Positions 1 to 9,900 of a DNA stretch of 64,000 nucleotides are shown in pieces (position 1 is the stretch's first letter; each line of letters starts with the position of its first letter). The DNA is from Phytophthora sp. 'mugwort'. Lineage: Eukaryota; Oomycota; Peronosporomycetes; Peronosporales; Peronosporaceae. Location of the stretch: the NCBI GenBank assembly GCA_033558025.1, contig JAUCEF010000005.1, forward strand, positions 3,968,001 to 4,032,000. Direction: 5' to 3'. Made by a program: the position numbers and the translations under genes. The notes under the pieces were generated by a model, which saw only the letters and a program-made list of their open reading frames with translations, did not search any database and was not told the origin of the DNA.

Positions 1-1
1 C

Positions 2-250
2 AGTGAGATCTTCGTCTCAGACGTAGCTTCCGACTCGTGTATTCCTTACGAATTTGCACAACCGTCCCGGAAGCGTAGTCGTCAGATGTCGGCGGCGGTA
101 GTTCCGCCTGTTTCTATGACGGTCCGGTTAGCAGACACCGGCGGGGCTTCAGCAGCAGTCAATACTGTACTAGTAACACCGCTAGGTGGCACCCAGCACC
201 AAGTGCGCTTGGCCTCAGGACCATCTTGCCCTTGGTCGCTCTGGGGCTAG
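2..250 (+). CDS. Partial open frame at window edge, unknown product
   Basis: The reading frame that starts at base 2 stays open for 82 codons and ends with TAG at 248-250, so it may be the 3' end of a gene that begins outside the window. The translation is rich in Ser, Ala and Val, has a short basic stretch (RKRSRQ) near residue 25, and shows no domain I recognise. An open frame of this length is only mildly unlikely by chance in this GC-balanced DNA. I infer a possible C-terminal exon and nothing more. Confidence 0.25.
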   Translation, partial: SEIFVSDVASDSCIPYEFAQPSRKRSRQMSAAVVPPVSMTVRLADTGGASAAVNTVLVTPLGGTQHQVRLASGPSCPWSLWG

Positions 251-1338
251 AGTGCATAGGTAGTGCTCCATCGCTGCTTCACGCAGAGCAACCATTACCT
301 CTATATATGCTGCCGACCACAACATGAGATAAAGGCAAGCTGGGGGCAGAGCACTAACGTTGCTACGGACAAGACAGCGCTGTCTTTTCCAAGCGTTTAA
401 AGCTCGCGGATGACTAAAGAGCCGCCAGAGTAGAGCCCATGCTGGACGAGACGATAATGATGCCTCGCCCACCGGAGCCAAGCCTCCGAGACTCTGTTGA
501 AGGTGTCGCGGCGCTATTTACTTTGGTACGGCAGTATGTCTATCCTAACCGATGTGTCATGCACACTTTCCTAGCGGTATGGAATGGCATTGCACGATGG
601 CACCCGGTTAGAACCCGGCCTCAATAATATAGTGGTCGATATCATTGCCGAGCTACGCATGCCCTACGTGAGCAAATGGTGCGCCATAACGATATATAGC
701 TCTGGAAGGTGAGCAGTGAGCAGAACCCATCCGGCCTATTGACGAAACCGATGGATTCATGCGCCTGGACCAGGGATTCCGAATATACAGTAATATATCA
801 ATTTCAAGCAACGAAGATAAATAAATAGCGCATGAACATCGTCTCCATGCACGAAATAAATAACTGAATCCGGGCACAAGCAACAATAAATATTGGAGAA
901 CTCACGTGAATTATATTCGCTTGCGAGTTACTGCAGACATGCATCGCGGTTCCACGTTCCAGTACGGATCGTCAGCCTTGAGGAAGAGTAGCGTTGCGAG
1001 CGCCATCGTGAGAGACGGTGGCGCTCATGACGCAAATAAAACATGTAAGAGCGGGGCAGACCCTCCAGCATATTTGATGTCGGCGGTATCGAAGCCAATA
1101 AGTTTAGGTGCTAGGGGCTGTGTCGACCTTGCGACGCTTGAGAATCCGCTCGACAAAGCTTGGTTCATCTTGCACGTTGGCTGAGCCCAATGCGGTTCCC
1201 CACGTCGAAATCGCTGCGGAGTAGCCTTCTCCACCGCCGTTAAGCCAGCCATTTGACCTTCCAGCACGTTCACAACCGCCGACTCGAACCCTGCGTGGGG
1301 TGCACGATCGAGGTGTCAGGTGCTGCATGTAGCATGAT
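251..1338. other. Stretch without a recognisable gene
   Basis: Only short, overlapping open frames on both strands occur here, none with a familiar motif or a matched pair of splice sites. I see no repeat, tRNA or transposon terminus. Confidence 0.4.
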
Positions 1339-1814
1339 AAACGAGTGCAGTTAGTGAAGACCTCTCGGGTATCCAGCGATCTCAGTCCGTCGGTCTGCAG
1401 CTTCTTGGAGATCGATTGCACATCGCGCAGCTCCTGGAACTTGAGGATAAGGTCTTCCAGGTTATCAAAATATTATATTACGAAAAGTATTAAAATAAAA
1501 TATGACTGGTTGTTGTTAGATGACCATAGATTATTTCATGTGGAAATATTAATATATTGTTTTGAATATTTATTTTCGAAATTCCTGGCCTGGACAAGAC
1601 GAAGGAACTATTGAAGGCGACCCTGACCCACCGTGAGGTGGAGCAAAGCAAGTTCCGGGCTGAAGTGCTAAAGCGATTTATCGTGACAAAGAAGACAAGT
1701 AGTTCCGAGAGCGTGACACGCTATCTCGTAGGGCGGCGTGTTAAGATGCCGATTGTACGACATGGAGATGCGTTCAGTACAGTGCGTACAACACATAGTG
1801 GCAGACAGGTGTGA
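1339..1814 (+). pseudogene. Coding-like remnant interrupted by an AT-rich insert
   Basis: A frame with balanced, helix-favouring content (many Leu, Glu, Lys, Gln) runs from about 1339 to 1460, ending in LELEDKVFQ. The same frame resumes at 1581 with IPGLDKTKEL and stays open to a TGA at 1812-1814. Between the halves lie 120 bp of very AT-rich DNA with in-frame stops. The insert starts with GT but does not end in AG, so I do not read it as a normal intron. The joined text would be about 118 residues and looks like a charged helical or coiled-coil region. I do not recognise the family. The 5' end is bounded by a stop, so the remnant is incomplete. Confidence 0.35.
1461..1580. other. 120-bp AT-rich insert, possibly organellar DNA
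   Basis: The base composition changes abruptly from about half GC to roughly a quarter GC at 1461 and back at 1581, inside an otherwise continuous coding frame. The composition resembles the two mitochondrial inserts in the Ty3 element at 30.3 and 33.5 kb. I could not match either strand to a particular mitochondrial gene, so organellar origin is an inference. Confidence 0.35.
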
Positions 1815-2235
1815 AGGTGGCGAAGCTTGGTGATAGATTTGTGTACGCATAGTACCCATAAGCTGCGTGTGTGTCTGTGGATTGCAATCCGTGTGCGCAG
1901 CTCGCAACAAGCGAACGCGAAGCCGCCGTGGGCTTAGGGGGTTGTATTCAGTGACCGCTTGACGCTTCATAATCACTGATATCGGTCGGTTGGTCACTAA
2001 TGGAGCGATTCCCGCAGAGATTTTGGAAGGATAGATCCATTTTAGGTCGACGTCACAGAATTTAAAATGTCGCCGGCCACCCACAGCCGTCTGGAAAGGA
2101 ACTTCATTCCTGATTCCTCACTATGAGCACCGGTAGAGGTGGTAGCACGGTGCTCGTGCTCGCCTCGCCTCGCACTGGCCGGTCACAGACATCCTCGGTT
2201 GTCGGTTCGAACCCGCGTTTGTTTTACAGTTTATA
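1815..2235. other. Stretch without a recognisable gene
   Basis: No supported gene. The minus-strand text just left of the transposase scrap may contain further decayed transposase sequence, but frames are too broken to read. A GGTTCGAACCC box near 2207 resembles a tRNA T-loop but has no tRNA around it. Confidence 0.3.
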
Positions 2236-2566
2236 GCATGCCTTGGAGGTGGAAGCTGATCGTCGACGTGTCCACCTTCGCTCCGCAGTCCAAGAACAAC
2301 ATTGTGCGCTTATTGGGCAGCGTATACCTGCAATTTTCGTTCTAAGTACCGATCGAGGTAGGCACTGGCTTCGTTCGTCATCTTGACATGCTTGGCGCCT
2401 CCGCGCGCAAGGTTTTCCGCACCGAGCTGTACCAGGTTGTGGACGGTGAAAGAATCCCGTTGCTTGCGGCTACGTCGATCCAGTCGGTACGGCCGGATTG
2501 GCGTACATCCAGCACGCGCTGCTTCTCGGTGACAGTATGGGGATTGGCACGTGGGCCCATCTGCAA
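2236..2566 (-). pseudogene. Tc1/IS630-type transposase N-terminal remnant
   Basis: Read on the minus strand from the ATG at 2566, the text MGPRANPHTVTEKQRVLDV followed by RTDWIDVAASNGI is the start of the helix-turn-helix DNA-binding region seen in oomycete Tc1/IS630-like transposases. The frame then shifts; GGAKHVKMTNEASAYLDRYLE and, after another shift, RTMLFLDCGAKVDTSTI continue the same region. No DDE catalytic domain follows. I therefore read it as a short, multiply frameshifted fragment of a dead element. The family is inferred from the HTH pattern only. Confidence 0.55.
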
Positions 2567-3571
2567 GGTTGATGTTGATGGCAGATTGAGGAATGTGGCT
2601 GCTTGCCATCCTGCTCAATGGTATTCTGTTTTGGCGCGAGCGCATCGTAGCCTACCGTTTTGGCGCACACGAGTTTAATGCTGCAAAAACGACTTTGAAT
2701 AGATGTTTGCAGCTCTAAAGCTAAGATTGTCAGTAGGAGATTTGTATGTCACGAGTTTGATTGCCGGATCTTACCTTTGCAAAAAATGTGTACAGCTTGA
2801 TTGTTTTTCCAAACAACAAAAAATCGACAAGTTTCATGAGATATAATTTCAGTTGCGTTGACAACGTTAGTCACCCACTTCCACAGAGAGGGTCGTAGCA
2901 AACTTCCCGGTGGTTCAATTGCTTGTTGCGTGTTGCTAGGTCCTATGGTCGGCCGCTGCGCAAGATTTGTCGCAAGAAAAATAAATTGTATACATGGGAC
3001 CGGAAACCTGGACGCTAGCACTGGCCCTTCCAAAACTTCTGCCGGAGTCGTTAGCAAACCAGGATAAACATTCAAAAGTATCCAATTGAGCATATATTTT
3101 TCCAAAGTGTCCGATCCATAATACTTCGAAGTTCAAAATTTCCAGCCCCGCGGAGACTGGAAAGTTCAATGTGCGATGAGTAATGTCGCCACTCTCGATC
3201 CCTGGCCATCGCCTGCTGTTCACGAGATGTGAAGACCAAACGGGCTTGAAGTCGTTTGGAAGCAACCAAGTGCCATCAACGTATCTCACCAAAAAGCAAA
3301 ACAATGGCAAGTAGTCGTCGGTTAGCAGGTTTTTCAATTACTACGTAGTATATTGACGTTTGGGTCCCTCCACGAATCGGCTCTCTACACTCGCTTTATG
3401 TACTACAAAATGTAGATGCTATCAGAATCTTTTGGTAAGTGCATGTGTCTTAAGATCACCCACCCCCCTTGTCAGAGAATTGCGATTGGTTCACACGACA
3501 CTTCCAGCATGTAATAAAGTCCATGTTGTCTGACTAAAAGGCGATCGACCATAAAGGGGCAGGACTCAACG
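2567..3571. other. Stretch without a recognisable gene
   Basis: Several minus-strand frames of 65-133 codons overlap between 2749 and 3337, none with a known motif, and they contradict each other in frame. The last part (3340-3571) holds nothing I can name and is probably the 3' flank of the F-box/SPRY gene. Confidence 0.35.
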
Positions 3572-5128
3572 TTAAGCAGCATCCGTCCCTGCTCGGCGCA
3601 TGGCAAGGATGTCCATTATCAATCTGGCGCTGATCTCCTCATCAGACATGTCTGATCCAAACCCGTCTCCTGAATCATTGTCGTCGCCATTCTGTTCATC
3701 CTCAGAGCTCTCGCTATCCTCGTCGCTAATATCGTACCACTGTAGCTGTTCCGAGACGGCATTCGACATGCCCGTGCACTCTTCGAACAACTCATCTGCG
3801 AGCAAACCCGCATCGTGGATATGTATCGTAAGATGTTGCCCAGCATGCATTTGCACAGATGTACGTTACCGTTGCGTACCTGTGATGTCACTATACACAA
3901 AAGGTTCTTGTCCAAAGTTGAGGTGCAACGCGTCGTAGGAGTCCAGTCCGACTGCCGGATACCAGTTCCGATGTTCGCACTCCATATACGGGCCATCCTC
4001 GCCAGATATTAGCTCGCCGTTGTTTGTGAAAAATACAAACGTTGTCCCTGCTCTCGGATTTACTCGAATTCCGCAACCAACTGTGCCACCAGCCTTAAAC
4101 ATAGGACCAAACGGCCGGCCCTGCTTAAGAGTATTGTCAGATTTTCCAGAGCACAGGTTAGCATGCCATAGATAACCTCTCCAGTGTTTGTGGAACAACC
4201 ACCCACCTCAAACGGAGTTCCGTGATAGTATTGACCGTCATCGCCGTGATATCCGTACGACCTATGTGTCCATCCTGGTTGCTTACCCACCATCGGGAAC
4301 TTCAAGTTCACCAGACCAATCGATGTCATGGAGTCTTGGCCAAACATGGAAGGAGCCCTAACATGTCGATGCTGCCGCTTCGACAGGCTCAGCTCAAAAT
4401 ATCCTCCTGGAACAACGCCAACCTGAAACACCGGTCGAGTCTGTCCCTGTTCGCTATCTTCTTCTGTTGGGTTGCGCTTGTATACAGCGACATGAAACGC
4501 CATCGGGAACGGCATATTGGCTCGAACACAACGATCATCGCCCAGCATTCCGCCATCCAGAGCGAAGTCGACTGGGGACGACTCCCTCAAGTTTGGCGTC
4601 TGAAGCGAAACAATTCTATTACAACCGAATGTCAATGACAGCACCTTTTAGAATTAATTCAAATACACGCGTACATACCGATGGTATGCATCTGTATATC
4701 CCAGAGCCTTCTGTGTCTCTCTGATGTCAGCATGGGTTGGCACAGGGGTGATGGCGTGGGCCAGCAACTGGAACTTGCGACTCTCAGTGCACGAACTAAA
4801 AAGATTCACCCACAACACTGTCAGTTTCATTGACAATTATCACAATCTCTACCGACAATAACTTATTGTCAGTGGACCTGGGGAACAGTGCGTCCAAGCT
4901 GTCGCTGATCTGCAGCAGCACGTCGCCCTGTGCCACACCGTCCAGTGGGAAATTAAGCTTGTCCCAGCGGCGGCGGAAGATGTTCTTCCAGATGGTCGGG
5001 AACCGAGGCACCACGTCGCGAGCCACCACAGCCGACCCCACAGTGAGAGACTCCACATCTCGGGCCGCGGCGAAGCTCAGCACGTGCGCTACCAGCTCGT
5101 CGCCCAGGTCAGAAAGGCCGATCGCCAT
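3572..5128 (-). CDS. F-box/SPRY domain protein, copy A (multi-exon)
   Basis: Exon 1 (from the ATG at 5128) encodes an F-box: MAIGLSDLGDELVAHVLSF, then a region with PTIWKNIFRRRWDKL. A middle exon near 4670-4800 carries ESRKFQLLAHAITP. The next exons encode a SPRY domain: VGKQPGWTHRSYGYHGDDGQ near 4265 and, after an intron whose donor is near 4206 and acceptor near 4119, GCGIRVN..FVFFTNNGEL. The last exon (3572 to about 3850) is acidic (DSESSEDEQNGDD) and ends at TAA 3572. In this family the F-box would bind Skp1 in an SCF ubiquitin ligase and the SPRY domain would pick the substrate; that is family knowledge, not shown here. A paralogue of the same layout lies immediately upstream (5286-6832). 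Exact exon borders were only partly resolved. Confidence 0.75.
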
Positions 5129-5285
5129 GGCCTCCCAGCAAATTAGAAAGTATCGGTGAATGGCATATTCTGAGATGACAATATGATGTTGGAAAGGATT
5201 ATCAGATTTCAGATGGCTACACTCCCTAAATTTGAATGCACTAATATAATAAACACTGCTTTCAATTTCAACATGTGAGACGTAC

Positions 5286-6832
5286 TCACGTAGCGGTCAG
5301 ACGTCGTCGCTGCAAGACACTGGCGATAAACGAATCAATACAGTTGCGCCGCACGGTGCGAAAGCGACCTATGTTGGCGTTATTTTGCAGCATCTGGTGG
5401 GCCACAACAGCGTTCTTCCCGATGCACTCGCTGAAGAGCTCATCTGAATCAAGATCCACAGAGCGAATTGTTACTTGCTGTTTCTAACAACATGCCGCTC
5501 TTGGGTAGAAACTCTTACCGATCACGTGGTCGTACTTGAACGGTTGCTGACCGAAATTCACGTGGATAGTGTCGGGAGAATCCAAGCCGACTGCAGGAAA
5601 CCATTCATGTTCATTGTCGCAAGGGATATAGCTACCAGATTCTGGGAGATAAGGAGCTGGAATGGCGGTTAGACAACTCAATAGACCTGGCGCGATGCAA
5701 GCGCACACTCACATGTAATTTTGTTGCCGTTATGCGTGAAGAAAACGCGTCGGCCGTTGTCCTGTAAACTGCGCCGAATGCCACAGCCGACGGTATCGTT
5801 CACACCGAATTGCGGGCCAAAAGGCTTCCACTGAGATTGCGTACATCAATCGTCATGACTTCAACCAGTGTTTCAACTGCACACAGGCAATAAATACACT
5901 TACAGGGAACGCGGAGTAGAGTTTACCATTGTCTCCATGGTATCCAAAGGACGGGATCATCCAGCCTGGCTGCTTCCCCACCAACGGGAAGTTGGATGGA
6001 ACCAGTCCGATGGCAGTCATTTCCACTCTTCCATTACTCGGAGCGTGACGACTCGGCCGTGATACAGGATCAGAAATGCTAATTTCAAAATAGCTGCTTG
6101 CCGTCGTACCAATCTGGTACACGTACGATTCCTCCTTGCTCGAAGCGTCTTGTACTCGACGTTTGAACACCGCAATGTAGAACGACGATGGAAACGGCAC
6201 ACTCGCGCGCACCGATCGGTCCTTCCCAAATCGTTTGCCATCAAAGGCAAACGCCGTCACCACACTAACATTATCCTGGTCTTCGCTCTTCTTCTCCAGT
6301 GGTACAATTCTGCACAACGCCAATACACATCAGAATAGGTCGCCAGAACAGTATCAGCGGACACATGAAGACTATCTACCTGTGGTAAGTATCCGAATAT
6401 CCCCACGATCTCTGCGTCTCTCCAATGTCCATTCCCGATGGCAACTGGATAACTGCACGAGTCAGCAATTGGAAGACCCGCGTCTCCGTGCTATCACTTC
6501 AAGAACCCACGGAATCCAGGATAATGTCAGAACTCTCACTCTCTCCATCATTACTTTTATCCTCACGTTAATTGCACGCACAGTGGGAAAAGCGCACGCA
6601 ATCGTGTGTCCACAACGAGGTTCCTGGCGTCCTTAATGGCCGCGCCCAGTCGGAAATTAAGCTTTTCCCATTGGCGAACGAACAGGACGCGCCAGATCTC
6701 GGGATATTGCGGCAGCAAGTGCAGTGCCACCAGTCTGGAGGCAACCGTCACGGCCTCGACATCTCGCACCGCTGCAAAGCTCAGCACATGCGCCAGCAAG
6801 GCGTCATCCAGAGTAAGTAGGTGCGTCGACAT
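5286..6832 (-). CDS. F-box/SPRY domain protein, copy B (multi-exon)
   Basis: This is a tandem paralogue of the gene at 3572-5128, same strand and same exon order. Exon 1 from the ATG at 6832 holds the F-box (LDDALLAHVLSFAAVRDVEA, later YPEIWRVLFVRQWEKLNF). A short exon near 6390-6500 matches the middle exon of copy A (ETRVFQLLTRAV, GETQRSWGYSDTY). The SPRY exon spans about 5900-6310 (VGKQPGWMIPSFGYHGDNGK), followed by GCGIRRS..RVFFTHNGNK near 5740-5800 and WFPAVGLDSPDTIHVNFGQQ near 5590. The last exon reads DELFSECIGKNAVVAHQML. I place the stop at 5286-5288, but ACGTGAGT there could instead be a splice donor, in which case a further small exon exists. Copy B lacks the acidic tail of copy A. 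Confidence 0.7.
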
Positions 6833-6993
6833 GCTGGCGGCGAGTCGCGAGGTGGAGAAAGATTAATTGGTGTGTCGTGTGGGTCACACCACATCAACTT
6901 CAACATCCGACAGTGGTTGCGCTCAAGAGGTAAGTATGCCACTGTGAAGTGACGAAGAATGGGAGAGAGACAGGTAGATATTAGCCAATAATT

Positions 6994-9900
6994 CTACGTG
7001 TTGTTGGAGCGCGTGCGCTGCAGCTTCGGCTGTTGGTGCACCTTTTGAAGCATGCGTAGCTCGCTCGACTCGCGTTTTGATGTCGCCAAGTCGCCTGCGA
7101 GTCGGCGGTTCTGCAGAACAAGCTCGCGAATCTGGTGCTGCAGCTCGGCGAGCGCGCGATCTTTCTTGGGCTGGTGCAACGAAGGCGAAGAATAAAAAGG
7201 ACTTGTAGCGGAGACTCGGATCGACTTGAGCGCTGCGTTGACTGTAAACGCGAGATCTTCGCGAAGGCGGAGCTACCGGGTGTTCAAAACGGGTGATCAG
7301 TGAGAGTTGCATGCTTGAATAGCTATTGCTAGTAGAGATTTTATACCTGCTTTTGATGATCGATTTGTGCTGGAAGTGGACTAGACTGGTCAGAGCTGAT
7401 TGAAGTGGAGACAACAACCTGGAGACACTAATACGTCAGTGTCATGACCCATTCCACCGAGCATCATTTATGAAGTACCTCGGCACTAATATCTGCGGTA
7501 TCGTAGCTGGTCCATATGAGTGCCGCTAGCTGTCAGCATATTAAGTTATCTGCATAAGCTCCCTCATACGATTTCAACTATACCAGCAGCGACTCACCCT
7601 TTTCTTCTTCCTCTTCAAGTCTAAATCAATTCCAAATCTCTTGTAGTACTCATCCCGAACGGGAGGACGCGTGTGGTGTCTCAGTCCGCTGTAGACTTTA
7701 TTCCGCTCTCCTTTAATTCTCTTAGCAGTCTGTTAATGCAGATGGTTAGATGTGATTGTAAGTTGTAAACGTAGGAACAGTTTGCTCACTTACAATTTCC
7801 TTGGTAGTCTTGTGAGGACCTCTGGCTCGCGGGCTCACGATGCGTTTAATAGCAGCAAATGCAGATCCTCGGACTTCATGATTCTTCGAGGTGTCTTGCG
7901 GGTTCACATCAGAGTACTTGCACCTATGCGTAATATCTCTAAATGTCTTTCCTTCAGTGACAAATGCATTGAGCCGGGCTTCTTCTTCGTTGTAGACCTG
8001 AGCAAGCGATATTAGTTTATGAACGTTTTGAGATCTGGCTACTCTCTCCGGTAAACTCACCCCGATTGTGAAGAAGTCTAATCGATTGAACGTGAGCCAG
8101 AACTTGGATCGATAGAGCAGCGGTGTATCACATCGATCCCACAAATCATAAACCTTTCGGCGGTTTTCTACAAGAATTCCAGCCTTCCACCTACGTGATG
8201 ACAAACACATTAAGAACGAGTTGTTTACAAAATGTAGCGACCAACAAAATGGCATACTTGGTAGTACGCTTCCGGGACAATAAACCTCGGATGCGGCTCT
8301 GCACCCGAACAACTTGGTATTTGAGATTCTTGTAGTTGCGCTTGTAGAAGCTGCCTCGCCATACCGCTTGAAGGCAACGGAAGCCTCGGGATACGCGTAG
8401 ATATCGTGCATGGACAATGTAGCCCCTAGCCATGAATTGCAGTGTGAGCAGTGCTTCACGTAACTTTCGATACTGTAGCACAGCGCAATGCGTGCGATAG
8501 GTCTTCTGTATCGTAATCGCCCTGTGCCGTAGCGCTAAGAAATGATGGCGATCATCTTTTCCCTGTAGCAGAATAATCCATCAGCTCGGTATTATCCCAA
8601 CGACCCAGTGTATTAGTCCTGACCTTCATCCGGGCGATCGCCCATCTCTGAATTGATACAGCAGCGCTCCGTTGCCTGCGGTATTGCTTTCGAGCGCGGT
8701 ACATTCGAAACTGTGTCTGGAGCTGTTTTTGCATTAAATTTGCCGCATCGACCCAGTATCATTTGTTAGTTTGGTGCTCATCGCAGACCGTCAAGTGCGC
8801 AGGTAGTCGTACACTGATAATGAGATGGCGTGTGGCTTCCCAGCTCGGGCCACTACCGACAAAAGACCTGCTGTAACCACAATTAGTAGGAGCTCTCCTT
8901 GTATACTATTCGGTCATGATATCAGCTTTGCTCGTTACGCTTACTTTGCCGTCTTGAACATTCCTTGGTGAAAACTCACTCGAGATACGTTGCGCTGTTG
9001 TTCCCGAGAACTATACAGCTCGCGCGGCCTTCTGACCTTACCGAATAAATTTCTACAGTGTAGGGAAAAGACAAAAGAATGGCAGAACGTGCTTAGTGTG
9101 AAGCGCCTCAGAGAAAAGCAAGCACATATTAAATACTTTTTGAGTCGGGGAAATGCTTTATACTGGAAAACATAAGAAAATAGCCACGGGTGAAAAATGT
9201 CCAAAAGTAGTAAAGATAATCAAGTGCACGAAGCAATGTACCTTGTAGATTGTTCCGTCGTCGGGGAGCCCAATGTTTGACGGAGGTGGGGCGATAAACG
9301 TTTCTTGTATTTCATCGGAGCGGTCCTCCAAGAAACTGCAGTCGAATTTTTTCTTGCCAATCGTCAACGAGCGGTTAAGCTTCTGATTGATCGACTGATC
9401 AAAGAACAACACCTCTGGGAGCTGCTGATTGAGAGCGCGGTCTTCAATGAATCGGTCGAACATCTGCGTGGCAATCAGTTGAGCAACATATGGACGAGAT
9501 GCAGCATCGAAATTGTCATGCAGGAACCGCTTGCTGTCAAACAGCGCTGGTATTCCTGATTTCTCGTGTTCAATACGCGGTTTTTGCTGCAAGACATCGA
9601 TGCGTTATTCCGGCTTCTTGAGTGCAATAAACTACGCGACTTACCAAATAGTTTGCATATTTCTTGAGAAGCGTCACGAAAAAGCGTAAGAATGCTTTAC
9701 GGATACCCTCGGTTGAAAAATTGTCAGTTTCGTTGAAGCGGCTGTCAGTAAGTCCGCCACTGGCATCACTTCCAGTTGGTGACATCGCCGATGCCGATAC
9801 GGAAAAAGTGTGTCGATGGAGACCCGAATTGGACCGGGAAAACGACGCTGAGGGTGACGGGGCCAGGGATGACAACGGTAGGCTAAATGCTGCACTCGAT

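Noticed and set aside
2200..2220. Possible tRNA (GGTTCGAACCC T-loop-like box)
   Set aside because: The flanking stem does not pair, and there is no D-arm or acceptor stem at the right distance.
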